The notes beneath the pieces were generated by a model. That model was not told the origin of the DNA. It worked only from the letters and a program-made list of their open reading frames with translations, and did not search any database. Shown here one piece after another: positions 1-9,169 of a DNA stretch of 64,000 nt. Source of the DNA: Pseudoips prasinana (taxonomy: Eukaryota > Arthropoda > Insecta > Lepidoptera > Nolidae); contig OX621266.1 in the NCBI GenBank assembly GCA_951640165.1, forward strand, positions 5,642,001-5,706,000. Reading direction: 5' to 3'. The position numbers and the translations under genes were made by a program. Numbering within the stretch: position 1 is the stretch's first letter; each line of letters begins with the position of its first letter.

Positions 1-59
1 GTCATAGACGATAGACGAAATGCGTCGTCCGATTCATTTCTGGTTGACTTGTTACATTG

Positions 60-640
60 ATTTATTTAGCGTCATCTGACGAAATTTGTCGTCCAAGTCG
101 AGTCCCTCGAGAGGGTAGACTTGTCCTGGATGATCGCTTGTTATATCCGAGACGAATTGTGTCGTCCGAGTCAGTTGCCTCGAGAGGGCTGACTTGTCAT
201 AGATGATCGCTTGTTATATCCGAGACGAATTGTGTCGTCCGAGTCAGTTGCCTTGAGAGGGCTGACTTGTCATAGATGATCGCTTGTTATATCCGAGACG
301 AATTGTGTCGTCCGAGTCAGTTGCCTTGAGGGGGCTGACTTGTCATCGATGATCGCTTGTTATATCCGAGACGAATTGTGTCGTCCGAGTCAGTTGCCTT
401 GAGGGGGCTGACTTGTCATCGATGATCGCTTGTTATATCCGAGACGAATTGTGTCGTCCGAGTCAGTTGCCTTGAGAGGGCTGACTTGTCATGGATAATC
501 GCTTGTTATATTCGAGACGAGTTGTGTCGTCCGAGTCGGTTCCCTCGGGAGGGCTGACTTGTTCTGGATGCTTGCCTGCTAAGTGTAAGACGAATTGTGT
601 CGTCCGGGTCACATCCTTGTTAGGATTGGCTTGTCTAGAT
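60..640. repeat. 73-bp tandem repeat (about 8 units), cut by the left window edge
   Basis: The block GACGAATTGTGTCGTCC recurs with a constant 73-bp step (starts near 151, 224, 297, 370, 443, 516 and 589). Units are nearly identical in the middle and diverge towards 60 and 640. A 73-bp period is not a codon multiple, so no reading frame is carried through it. It appears to be part of the plus-strand retroposon whose tail ends near 1345. Confidence 0.9.
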
Positions 641-1345
641 GTTCACAAGAACGAAAATGTGCTGTATTGGCTAATCATAACTGGCTAAATTCTAGCGAGT
701 TATGATATCTAATGCGTTTGTCGACTGGTCTTACTGAAGTCTAGTCCGAGTCACACCTCACGGTTGGCTAAGCGATACACTTGCCTGGTTAGTCAAAGTC
801 ATTAAATGTTTTTAGTGTTTGTATACTGATGAAAATGATTAAGTCAGGATGAGCGAACGGACTATGCAGTTATCTTAGTTTGTTTCAGATAAATCGCCCG
901 AGGACGGTCGTACGTCAGTCCGGCCGTGACGGCGTTTACGTCAAACGTCAGGTTGACAGGACTGTCAATGTCAACCTAGCGAAGCGTCATTGTCGATGGT
1001 AGTGTGGGCGGCCATCTTGAAGTCACTTTTGAACGAGACGGCGCCCGCGCACCACCCTTGTGACGAATCGCTGAGAATCTTCGCCATCACGATATTTTAA
1101 GATTTAATTTGATTGATTTTACGTTGTAGTAATCACTAAACATCTAATTAAATCGTGATTCTTGTGAATTACGTTGATTGTAATTTGAAGTAATTTATTT
1201 CTGTTCCGCCCTCACCTACCCATAAAATTATAAGAGGATGAGTTGTGGTGAAGAGCCTTCAAGCCGTCCTGCCTCGACATATCGAATGAATTGTGTTTAT
1301 TCTTTGTTGGAGATCCTGAAATAAATAAATAAATATTATTTTCGT
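641..1345 (+). mobile_element. Unclassified retroposon body and A-rich 3' tail
   Basis: No convincing gene is present here. The stretch continues from the 73-bp array and ends with GGAGATCCTGAAATAAATAAATAAAT next to the chico exon, which looks like a retroposon 3' end (AATAAA-type tail) on the plus strand. Family not recognised; it could instead be an LTR-element end, because no reverse transcriptase is visible within the window. Confidence 0.4.
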
Positions 1346-1355
1346 GAGAACATAC

Positions 1356-1481
1356 TGTAGTATCGTGGAGTGCATGCTCTGCGCGATGTTGACGTCCTCA
1401 GTGTGCATCCACAGCTCGCCAGAGCCGGTGGTCGTCTGCCGCCCCACCTCCATGTAGAAGAACCGTTCGGAATCGCCACAT
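1356..1481 (-). CDS. chico: Insulin receptor substrate (chico/IRS), second half of the PTB domain (internal exon)
   Basis: This 126-bp exon encodes the C-terminal part of an IRS-type phosphotyrosine-binding domain. In animals this domain docks IRS proteins on the NPxY motif of the activated insulin receptor at the inner plasma membrane. Visible landmarks are RCGDSERFFYMEVGRQ, then GSGELWMHTEDVNIAQSMHSTIL, the same order as in IRS1/chico PTB domains. On the minus strand the exon has an acceptor TTTGTTCCAG just before it (1482-1483) and a donor GTATGT just after it (1351-1355). It starts with one base that completes the Arg codon left open by the exon at 19903-20086 and ends in phase 2, so a further exon must lie beyond the left edge. 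Family identity is known from conserved residues; the splice sites are seen directly. Confidence 0.87.
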
Positions 1482-1525
1482 CTGGAACAAACACCGCAAT
1501 ATGACTCTTGACATACCACCTTAAT

Positions 1526-1818
1526 CATAATAATAATATCCTGGGACATTATTTACACGCGGTCATCTCATCCCAACTAAGCAGAGCTTGTACTATGGAA
1601 ACAAGATAACTGATATACTATTATTTGTTTGGGGGCTTGATGCCTTGATGGCATCTTGCTACCTCGACCATTACTGATCTATTGTAGCAGTACTGATATA
1701 CTACATATACTACTTTTCCTTTGTAAATACATACTTAAATATCTGTCCTGGGTGGGAGTCGAACCCACGACCTCCGGCGTGAAAAGCAAGCATTTGCCAA
1801 CCACGCCAGCAGTCCCGT
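1526..1818 (-). mobile_element. tRNA-derived SINE, family A (minus)
   Basis: On the minus strand a tRNA-like head with B box GGTTCGACTCCCACC is followed by the body of this family and the tail motif TGTCCCAGGATATTATTATT. The middle carries an unrelated stretch of about 70 bp. The same family occurs at 3320, 8040, 16022 and 19268. Confidence 0.8.
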
Positions 1819-1867
1819 TAAATCATTACTTATACCATTGTTTGACTGGCATTTTTATACGTGGTGG

Positions 1868-2138
1868 AATAATAATAAATAATAATAATAATATCTAGGG
1901 ACAGTGTCACACAGATCATCCTAGCCCCAAACTAAGCAGAGCTTGTACTATGGGTACCAGGCGACGATATATATACTTATATACATAGATAAATACTTTA
2001 ATACATAGAAAACATCCATGACTCAGAAACAAATATTCGTGCTCATCACACAAATATTTGCACTTACCGGGATTCGAACCCAGGACCACCAGCTTCGTAG
2101 GCAGCAGCACTACTAAGTAGGCTACGGCGACCGTCACA
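1868..2138 (-). mobile_element. tRNA-derived SINE, family B (minus)
   Basis: The minus strand carries GTCACCGTAGCC, the B box GGTTCGAATCCCGG, and a tail ending in TAGATATTATTATT. It matches the plus-strand copies at 2420-2677 and 58086-58345 almost base for base. Confidence 0.8.
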
Positions 2139-2140
2139 TT

Positions 2141-2222
2141 AATCTGTCCTGGGTGGTAACGAACCCACGACTTAGATTTAGCAGTCAGGGCACTAATCAC
2201 TAGACTAATAGGCCAGTCAAAC
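2141..2222 (-). mobile_element. tRNA-like SINE head, third type; flanking 2223-2419 unclassified
   Basis: On the minus strand it reads GGCCTATTAGTCTAGTGATTAG (A-box-like) and then GTGGGTTCGTTACCACCCAG (B-box-like). Only the head is recognisable. The adjoining 200 bp (CCTCCCCTCCCCGG and following) could not be assigned. Confidence 0.5.
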
Positions 2223-2419
2223 ATGCTGGGGAGTAGGGGCATGCCTCCTCCCCTCCCCGGGTGAGAGCCTCGCGGAGGCTGGTGTGTAGAGCGGGGGTAC
2301 TGGCCAGATCGCTCACGAGTACTCAGAGCCCGCGCTACAAGCACTGTGAGGCTGGCTACCGTGGTGGTTTTAGTGGGACGGCCTTATATGACAAGCGATT
2401 TGAACATATTCGACTATTT

Positions 2420-2677
2420 GACGGTCACCGTAGCCTAGTTGGTAGTGCTCCTGCCTACGAAGCTGGTGGTCCTGGGTTCGAATCCCGGTAAGTGCAAATA
2501 TTTGTGTGATGAGCACGAATATTTGTTTCTGAGTCATGGATGTTTTCTATGTATTAAAGTATTTATCTATCTATATAAGTATGTATATCGTCGCCTGGTA
2601 CCCATAATACAAGCTTTGCTTAGTTTGGGGCTAGGACGATATGTGTGACATTATCCCTAGATATTATTATTATTATG
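2420..2677 (+). mobile_element. tRNA-derived SINE, family B
   Basis: GACGGTCACCGTAGCC head, B box GGTTCGAATCCCGG, and a tail of TAGATATTATTATTATT. It lies in inverted orientation to the copy at 1868-2138, 280 bp away. Confidence 0.8.
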
Positions 2678-2839
2678 TATGAAGAGCACGATTATTTGTG
2701 CTGTGTCTGGGTGTAATTTATCTATAACATTTACGTATTTAGACTCTGCCTAGTTTAAGACCAGATAGCAGTGTAATAATAGCAGCGTTTGTGCCCCAAT
2801 ATATTTATGTATTTTTAAAAGTAAAACTGCATAATTTTT

Positions 2840-3136
2840 GAAGTTATACTTCTTTTGGCGCGATGGAGAAAAATGATGAGAGTGAATTTTTACGATGCGC
2901 GTGCACACCGACATCTAAACTTAACAGCATGAAGTTAGTTCTAGGTGGTACGGGAGTGAAAAAATTCACTCTCATACCACCTAGAACTAACTTCATGCTG
3001 TTAAATTTATATGTAGAACACATGTTTCGTAAGGGTACAATTAAACAGTGTGAATAAATATTTTGGTGTTTTTTTCCATACGCCAAAGAAGTATAACTTC
3101 TAACGCGTGTACATAAGTACACACAAGTTTTTTTTT
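2840..3136. mobile_element. Short copy of the element that carries the 75-bp satellite
   Basis: The ends GAAGTTATACTTCTTTTGGCG and CGCCAAAGAAGTATAACTTC are inverted repeats. Next to the right end is ACGCGTGTACATAAGTACAC, as in the large copy at 20288-23066. The middle holds the satellite motif CCACCTAGAACTAACTTCAT twice, head to head. It is noncoding. Confidence 0.75.
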
Positions 3137-3319
3137 ATTTATTATTTCTGAATTCAACCCATTGATCAGTAAATCCCATGAACTAGTTTCACATTTTCCC
3201 TAAATAAGCAAATAATTACCGCTCCACCAAATTCCCATGACCCAAAACCTATCAAAAGCAAATAGTTTCCTTAATTTGTAAAGAAGTATGTGTGTAATTT
3301 ACAGGATTCATTCAATATG

Positions 3320-3496
3320 ACGACTGTTTGCGTGGTTGGTAGATACGCTGCCTTTCACGCCGCAGGTCGTGGGTTCAATTCCCACCCGGGACAAATATAT
3401 GTGTGCATGAACATGTCTGTTTGTCCCGAGTCTGGGTGTAAATTATGTATATAAGTATGTATTTACAAAAGAAAAATAGTTTATGTTATATATCAG
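3320..3496 (+). mobile_element. SINE family A, 5' half (split by the gypsy element)
   Basis: tRNA-like head with B box GGTTCAATTCCCACC, then the family body up to TATATCAG. The remaining half resumes at 7832 after the gypsy insertion; the two halves together make one complete SINE. Confidence 0.85.
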
Positions 3497-3597
3497 TGTC
3501 GGGTATATTAATATAAATTATTATCAATGTATGTGGGTATCTTTATCTTGTGGAATAAACAGTCTACCACCGAGCCCCGTGTTTGATTGACATTACA
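3497..3597 (+). repeat. 5' LTR of gypsy element
   Basis: 101 bp, TG...CA ends, with AATAAA (in GTGGAATAAACAG) as probable polyadenylation signal. Identical to 7731-7831. Confidence 0.95.
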
Positions 3598-3598
3598 T

Positions 3599-3616
3599 TG
3601 GCGACGAGTCGGTTAG
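3599..3616 (+). promoter_or_regulatory. Primer binding site of gypsy element
   Basis: TGGCGACGAGTCGGTTAG starts one base after the 5' LTR. It begins with TGG, complementary to a tRNA 3' CCA end. The tRNA identity was not determined. Confidence 0.7.
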
Positions 3617-3660
3617 AGAATCATTTTAACGCGTTTTAAGTTTTGTTACGATTTATAACA

Positions 3661-4410
3661 ATGCCGATCGGGAAATTAGAGTCGTTCGACTTAAATTCTA
3701 AGCAGTGGCAGCCGTATATACGACGTGTGCGGCAGTATATTTTACTCAATGAAGTGAAAGATAATCTTCATGTGTCGTTGCTAATAACCGTTGTGGGCGA
3801 AACAAATTATTCGCTTATGTGCGACTTGTGTTCGCCGGACCATCCCGAATCAAAAACATTCGATGATCTTGTGCAACTAGTGGCAGATCACTTGGAGCCG
3901 CAGCGATCGGAGATTGCCGAACGACACGTCTTTAGATTACGTAGGCAAAAAGCCGGTGAGCCTTTGACGTGTTACCTACAAAGTTTAAAACATCTCGCTG
4001 CGACTTGCAATTTCGGGACGACTCTTGAGGAAAATTTACGCGATCAGTTCGTCTCCGGACTGTCAAACGAGGCGATGAGATCAAGGATTTTCGCTGAAAA
4101 GTCAATCAACTATAAGAAGGCGGTGGAATTGGCTCTGGCGCTAGAGGCTGCAGAACGGCATGCGGAGGTGAGCGGCGCCACGGGCGTGGCGGCGGCGTCG
4201 ACCTCAGGTGCGGGTGGCGATGCAGGCGAGGGCCTGCATCATGCGAGCGCAGCGGCGGGCCGCGCGGGGGCGGGCGCGGCCCGCGCGGCGGGGACGCGGG
4301 CGCACACGACGGGGCGCTGCGATGCTGGCGTTGCGGCAAGGCTCATAGGCCCGATAGATGTCGGTTTTCTAATTACAATTGCGATAAATGTAATCGTCGC
4401 GGTCATCTAA
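3661..4410 (+). CDS. gag: Gypsy Gag (capsid) polyprotein, frame breaks before the zinc knuckles
   Basis: Gag forms the cytoplasmic virus-like particle of the retrotransposon. Translation is taken from the ATG at 3661 (MPIGKLESFDLNSKQWQPYI), the typical gypsy Gag start; an earlier in-frame TTG at 3643 is unlikely. The capsid-like part runs to about codon 165 (RIFAEKSINYKKAVELALAL). A very GC-rich, Ala/Gly-rich linker (4150-4320) follows. In this frame the ORF ends at 4410 with an unrelated tail, whereas two CCHC-type knuckles are encoded one frame back (-1) at about 4320-4420. So either a programmed -1 shift or a small indel in the GC-rich linker separates capsid from nucleocapsid. Confidence 0.85.
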   Translation: MPIGKLESFDLNSKQWQPYIRRVRQYILLNEVKDNLHVSLLITVVGETNYSLMCDLCSPDHPESKTFDDLVQLVADHLEPQRSEIAERHVFRLRRQKAGEPLTCYLQSLKHLAATCNFGTTLEENLRDQFVSGLSNEAMRSRIFAEKSINYKKAVELALALEAAERHAEVSGATGVAAASTSGAGGDAGEGLHHASAAAGRAGAGAARAAGTRAHTTGRCDAGVAARLIGPIDVGFLITIAINVIVAVI

Positions 4411-4412
4411 AA

Positions 4413-7400
4413 GTGATGTGCAAAGAAATGTGCGGTGAAGTGCGACCCTACGGGCATAATTATGTGTGTGATAGGGACACGGCGGAGGAGGAGGATTTTT
4501 ACAACATTGACTTGGTTGCTAAAGGTAACAAACCTTATGTATTAACTGTCAGGATCGATGGACAGCCAGTGGAATGTGAAATAGACACTGGCAGCCGAAT
4601 TTCCGCAATAAGTGAGAATTTTTACATTAAAAACTTCAAACATAAATTGTTAACCACAGATAACTTATTGTTGCGCTGCTACTCTGGTTCGCGGATCGTA
4701 TCATTAGCTTACATAAGTGTCAATGTTGTAGTAGGCGGGATGCAGGTACCTAATTTGTCACTCTATGTAATAAGAGACGGGGGACGTCCATTGCTCGGTA
4801 GGGAATGGTTACGTGCTTTCAGCATTAAACAAATAAACTTAAATGAAATTGTGGATGACAGTTTCGTCAGTCGTCTAATAGCAGAATTCCCGGAAGTATT
4901 TACTGACAAATTAGGCACCTGTAAAAAAGAAATAAAATTGCATGTGACCGATGAGACACCGGTGTTTGTGCGCGCCCGACCTGTGCCGCTGGCACTGCGC
5001 GGGCGCGTTGAGCGAGAGCTTGAGCGGTTAGAGCGGGATGGCACCACGTATCGAGTCGACCATTCGGAGTACGGCACCCCTATAGTTCCGGTTGTGAAGG
5101 CGAACGGAGATATAAGAATTTGCGGGGACTACAAAATCACTATTAATCCGAAATTAAAACGGGATTTTTACCCGCTCCCTCGGATCGAGGAGTTGTTCGC
5201 GTCTTTAAGTGGAGGGGAGGAGTTCTCTAAAGTAGACCTTTCTCACGCTTACGAACAGTGTTTACTAAGTGAAGCTTCACAACCGTATACCGCGATAACC
5301 ACGCACATAGGAACTTTCGCATATCGCCGTACTCCGTATGGGCTGTCCTGTATTCCTGAAAAATTTCAAAGGTTGATGGAGGAAACCTTGCGTGGTTTGA
5401 CTGGATGCGTGGTATATCTTGATGACATATGCTGTACAGGCCCATCACGATCTGATCATTTAATTAATTTAAGGTCAGTGCTCACCAGGTTACGTGATAT
5501 GGGATTCACAATAAAATTAAGTAAATGCACGTTTTTACAAAAGAATGTAAAATATTTGGGGTATATAATAGATAAGCTAGGTTTGCATCCAGATCCCGAA
5601 AAAATAGAAGCAATCGCAAAGGCCCCAAGGCCGGAAAATGTAACACAATTAAAAAGTTTCCTAGGCATATTAAATTATTACGGAAAATTTATTTATAATT
5701 TAAGTATAATACTTTACCCGTTGCACAAACTATTAAAAAAAGAGATCAGCTGGGCGTGGAGTGATAGTTGTGAAGAAGCGTTCGTGGCATGTAAGAAGGT
5801 TTTAATGAGTGATCGATTACTAGTCCATTATTCGGAGGGACGCCCTTTAGTGCTATCCGTAGATAGCAGCGCATACGGTCTAGGAGCGGTGTTATCGCAT
5901 CGCTATCCCGATGGCACGGAGCGACCGGTAAGTTGCGTTTCACGAACGCTAAATTCAGCGGAGCAGAATTACAGTCAGTTAGATAAGGAGGCTTTGGCAA
6001 TATTTTTTGGAGTTACGCGACATCATCAATATTTGTTTGGCAGACGATTCCTTTTACGCACAGATCATAAGCCACTAACTTATATTTTTGGGGAAAAGGG
6101 TGGTATTCCGCAAACGGCTGCAAGTCGCTTACAGCGCTGGGCAGCACGATTAGCTGCGTATGATTTCTCCGTTGAATTTGTGCGCTCGGAACAAAACGGC
6201 CCGGCCGATGCGTTATCGCGTTTGCCCGTGCGATCGGAAAGACGCCCATTTGATCCGGTAAGCTATTTATGTTTAGTTCAAGATGTTTTACCCATTAACT
6301 TTAAGGATGTATGTAGAGAAACGAAAAAGGATGCACTGTTGACAAAATTGTCAGGTTATGTTATGTTTGGTTGGCCATCGACAACCAGTTGCGAGGAGGA
6401 AAAACCTTACTTTATTCGGAAAAATGAAATCATTTTAGATTTAGGGTGCTTAATTTACAAGTATAGAATAATTATTCCACCATCTTTATATCAAGAGGTC
6501 CTTAGAGAGATCCATGAAGGCCATCTAGGCATAGTCAAGATGAAAAATATTGCACGTAACTACGTGTACTGGTCGACACTGGACAAGGACATTGAGAGTG
6601 CGTGTAACACTTGTGAGGCTTGTCGAGCGGTTCGGGATTCCCCACCACACTCTGTTTTGCATCCGTGGGAATTTCCTACTAAGCCTTGGCATCGCTTACA
6701 TGCTGACTTTGCAGAGTGTGCCGGAAAAAAATATCTTATAGTCATAGATGCACATTCTAAATGGATCGAGGCCACCACTATGACTCGTACGGACGCGTCA
6801 GCTACTATTGCTGTGTTTAGATCTATGTTCGCCAGGTTTGGTCTACCATCGCAACTGGTTACCGATAATGGGCCCCCTTTCTTTTCACAAGAATTTAAAG
6901 ATTATTGTTTAAAAAATTGTATAAGACATGTGACTTCAGCACCCTATAGACCGCAAGGAAATGGTGCCGCGGAAAATGCAGTGAAAGTGGTAAAGAAGGC
7001 CATTAAACGCGCATTGTTTGAGGGCGAGAGCGTATCTCAGGCGTTAAATATATTTTTATTTCAATACCGTAACTGTGAACAGGCAACCACTGGGGTGGCG
7101 CCGGCCGTGGCTTTGTTAGGGCGTCGGCTGCGTAGCCGGCTCGACGCTCTGCGTCCTGACGTCACGCAAGTCGTCGGCTTGGCGCAGAGCAAACAAGTAG
7201 CTGCGGCCGGCGGCACACATCGTGATATTAACGTCGGGGATACCGTACTCACCCGGGACTATACTAATAAGGGTGATAAATGGTCAAAAGGGAAAGTCGT
7301 GAATAAAACAGGACCGGTTTCCTATAAAATTAACGTGGGAAATGGGGTCGAATGGAGGCGTCACCAAGACCAAATAATACCTCTCAAAGAGGTTGGTCGG

Positions 7401-7637
7401 TATTCGTCAAGTTTTAGTCCGACTACGGAGAGGGAGATAGATACTCGTGCGGATGAAAATGAGGCCAAAAACACGAATCAGGAGGTATTGGGCGAGGGAG
7501 GAACGGTAAGCGAAAAGGAACAATGTTTGGAACCTTCACCTTCCAAAGAGGACCCAATCTTGCCCGTCACTCCCCCGCCTGATGCGTCTGCTCGTGCCAT
7601 CCGCGCTTATAATAGATCTAAAAGAATGTTGGATTGA
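4413..7637 (+). CDS. pol: Gypsy Pol polyprotein (protease, reverse transcriptase, RNase H, integrase)
   Basis: This is the enzyme polyprotein for retrotransposition. Numbering from the GTG codon at 4413: aspartic protease DTG at 58-60; reverse transcriptase with RICGDYK near 235-241 and catalytic YLDD at 335-338. RNase H acidic residues are near D483, E526, D551 and D599. The integrase has a zinc-binding region H701/H704 and C731/C734, a catalytic core D765, D818 and E854 (exactly 35 residues between the last two), and a GPVSY motif near the C-terminus. The frame is open upstream of 4413 to at least 4143 and includes the zinc knuckles CWRCGKAHRPDRC and CDKCNRRGHLKVMC, so the GTG is not a true start. 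Expression probably depends on a -1 shift from gag. There is no internal stop and every catalytic residue checked is present. Confidence 0.95.
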   Translation: MMCKEMCGEVRPYGHNYVCDRDTAEEEDFYNIDLVAKGNKPYVLTVRIDGQPVECEIDTGSRISAISENFYIKNFKHKLLTTDNLLLRCYSGSRIVSLAYISVNVVVGGMQVPNLSLYVIRDGGRPLLGREWLRAFSIKQINLNEIVDDSFVSRLIAEFPEVFTDKLGTCKKEIKLHVTDETPVFVRARPVPLALRGRVERELERLERDGTTYRVDHSEYGTPIVPVVKANGDIRICGDYKITINPKLKRDFYPLPRIEELFASLSGGEEFSKVDLSHAYEQCLLSEASQPYTAITTHIGTFAYRRTPYGLSCIPEKFQRLMEETLRGLTGCVVYLDDICCTGPSRSDHLINLRSVLTRLRDMGFTIKLSKCTFLQKNVKYLGYIIDKLGLHPDPEKIEAIAKAPRPENVTQLKSFLGILNYYGKFIYNLSIILYPLHKLLKKEISWAWSDSCEEAFVACKKVLMSDRLLVHYSEGRPLVLSVDSSAYGLGAVLSHRYPDGTERPVSCVSRTLNSAEQNYSQLDKEALAIFFGVTRHHQYLFGRRFLLRTDHKPLTYIFGEKGGIPQTAASRLQRWAARLAAYDFSVEFVRSEQNGPADALSRLPVRSERRPFDPVSYLCLVQDVLPINFKDVCRETKKDALLTKLSGYVMFGWPSTTSCEEEKPYFIRKNEIILDLGCLIYKYRIIIPPSLYQEVLREIHEGHLGIVKMKNIARNYVYWSTLDKDIESACNTCEACRAVRDSPPHSVLHPWEFPTKPWHRLHADFAECAGKKYLIVIDAHSKWIEATTMTRTDASATIAVFRSMFARFGLPSQLVTDNGPPFFSQEFKDYCLKNCIRHVTSAPYRPQGNGAAENAVKVVKKAIKRALFEGESVSQALNIFLFQYRNCEQATTGVAPAVALLGRRLRSRLDALRPDVTQVVGLAQSKQVAAAGGTHRDINVGDTVLTRDYTNKGDKWSKGKVVNKTGPVSYKINVGNGVEWRRHQDQIIPLKEVGRYSSSFSPTTEREIDTRADENEAKNTNQEVLGEGGTVSEKEQCLEPSPSKEDPILPVTPPPDASARAIRAYNRSKRMLD

Positions 7638-7718
7638 ATGTCTTATTATGTAGATATTATTCTATACTTAGTGTACATGTATTAGTGTTAAGTATTAGTT
7701 TTATTATTGTTACAACTT

Positions 7719-7730
7719 AAAAGGGAGAGG
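7719..7730 (+). promoter_or_regulatory. Polypurine tract of gypsy element
   Basis: AAAAGGGAGAGG directly abuts the 3' LTR at 7731, the expected position for the plus-strand primer. Confidence 0.85.
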
Positions 7731-7831
7731 TGTCGGGTATATTAATATAAATTATTATCAATGTATGTGGGTATCTTTATCTTGTGGAATAAACAGTCTA
7801 CCACCGAGCCCCGTGTTTGATTGACATTACA
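7731..7831 (+). repeat. 3' LTR of gypsy element
   Basis: 101 bp, identical by eye to 3497-3597, followed by the target duplication ATCAG. Confidence 0.95.
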
Positions 7832-7917
7832 ATCAGTTATCTGGTTTCCATAGTACAAGCTCTGCTTAGTTTGGGATCAGATGGCCGTGTGGATAATGTC
7901 CCAGGATATTATTATTT
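7832..7917 (+). mobile_element. SINE family A, 3' half (split by gypsy element)
   Basis: It continues the SINE begun at 3320: ATCAGTTATCTGGTTTCCAT, then TGTCCCAGGATATTATTATT. Confidence 0.85.
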
Positions 7918-8039
7918 TTCCGGCCTGTGTCACTCGGCACTTTTACGCGACCGTACCAGTACCTACATCAAAAGGCCCCGCTAGCCTGACCCAATCTGTA
8001 TCTTTAGCAAAGGCAAGAGGGACAGACCGGTCTTGCCAT

Positions 8040-8290
8040 AGTCGTTGCCGGGCGGGTTGGCGTGGTTGGTTAATGCTTGCCTTTCACGCCGTTGTAGGTA
8101 CGATTCCTACGCAGGCATATATTTGTGTGCATGATGAACATGTCTGTTTGTCCTGAATCTGGGTGTAATTATCTATATGAGTACGTATTACAAAAGAAAA
8201 GTAGTATAATATGTAGTATATCAGTTATCTGGTTTCTAAAGTACAAGCTCTGCTTAGTTTGGGATCAGATGGCCGTGTGTGAATCACGTC
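8040..8290 (+). mobile_element. tRNA-derived SINE, family A (diverged)
   Basis: GGCGTGGTTGG head with a degenerate B box (GTACGATTCCTACGC), then the family-A body to GGATCAGATGGCCGTGTGTG. The usual ATTATT tail is missing. Confidence 0.75.
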
Positions 8291-8515
8291 CATAAAAACG
8301 GCAAAAAATTAGGTTACTTCTATTTTTTAGTATTTGTTGTTATAAAAATTTTACAAATCATGTATTTCTGATGCCCCAGAAATACATGATTTGTAAAATT
8401 TTTCCACTCTCTGACTATCACGATTCATGAGATACAGGCTGGTGACGGACAGACAGACAGCGGAATCTTAGTAATAGGGATCCGTTTTATCTTTTTGAGT
8501 ACGGAACCCCAGAGA
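8291..8515. repeat. Dispersed repeat with a long hairpin
   Basis: Arms AAAATTTTACAAATCATG and CATGATTTGTAAAATTTT (8343-8402) form an inverted repeat of about 27 bp per arm. It continues into GACGGACAGACAGACAGCGG and ends GAGTACGGAACCCC, which resembles the tail of a widespread insect repeat. Noncoding. The next 230 bp (8516-8744) hold only a 14-bp repeat, ACTCACTGGCCCGC, three times at about 8698-8742. Confidence 0.55.
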
Positions 8516-8744
8516 CTAAAATTTTATATTCAGCGTGTCCAAATAATACCTAGAACCGCGCCTACACACGTGCAGTAAATAATATCTGAACCGAATAAAT
8601 GACTTTGAAGCTATGTACCCAGATTTTATTTTGTTTTCCTTGTTTGTTTCAAATATTCTACCCACTTTCCTGTTGTTTTTTAATGGCTTTTTAGACGCAC
8701 TCACTGGCCCGCACTCACTGGCCCGCACTCACTGGCCCGCAATC

Positions 8745-8955
8745 AGCCGACCCGATCGGCGAGGTCAAGCATCTAGACTCATGGTCCATCCATAGATGGG
8801 TGACCGCCAAAGTGGATTTATTTCTGAACGTCTTGCGTCGGAGGGCACGTTAAGCTGTCGGCCCCGGTTATAGCCATGTCAGAGGCCTATAAGGCGGTTT
8901 GTACAACTCTAACACTAGGGTAACCACTACCCATACGATAAGTAAGTAAGTAATT
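8745..8955 (+). mobile_element. 5S-rRNA-derived SINE (copy 1)
   Basis: GATCGGCGAGGTCAAGCATC and ATAGATGGGTGACCGCC resemble the internal promoter part of 5S rRNA (GAAGTTAAGCAAC and TTGGATGGGTGACCGCC). A family-specific body follows, ending CCACTACCCATACGATAAG with a (GTAA)n tail. The family also occurs at 41556-41788 (plus) and 44258-44520 (minus). Confidence 0.7.
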
Positions 8956-9169
8956 ATCGACTTTATTTTCCTTTGTATAAATAAACACGTTTTGAAATTT
9001 CCCAATCGATCGATAAATATTATGCAGACATATAATAAATAATTTGTAGTACAGTTTCCTTTAGCACATAAAATAAAATAACACATTGTCCTATTATAAT
9101 TACATTTTCCTATTACATAAGTTGAGATAACTTAGTTCACAATCAATAAAAACGTAATATATATATAAG

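Larger units (their letters stand above)
3497..7831 (+). mobile_element. Complete Ty3/gypsy LTR retrotransposon (4,335 bp)
   Basis: Two 101-bp LTRs starting TGTCGGG and ending CATTACA are identical by eye. The 5-bp target duplication ATCAG lies at 3492-3496 and 7832-7836. A primer binding site follows the 5' LTR and a purine tract precedes the 3' LTR. It encodes gag and a pol with protease, RT, RNase H and integrase, and no env. It sits inside a family-A SINE within the chico intron, antisense to chico. Identical LTRs imply a recent insertion. Confidence 0.96.

Noticed and set aside
1251..1330. Possible further chico exon on the minus strand after TTTATTTCAG
   Set aside because: Joining it to the exon ending at 1356 gives an in-frame stop after five codons, the intron would be only about 40 bp, and the sequence is better explained as the tail of a plus-strand retroposon.
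1750..1815. tRNA genes (here and at other B-box sites)
   Set aside because: The B boxes sit in SINE heads with family-specific bodies and tails; none folds into a complete cloverleaf with proper flanks.
4106..4339. Minus-strand Pro/Arg-rich ORF opposite gag
   Set aside because: Shadow of the GC-rich gag linker; no conserved features.
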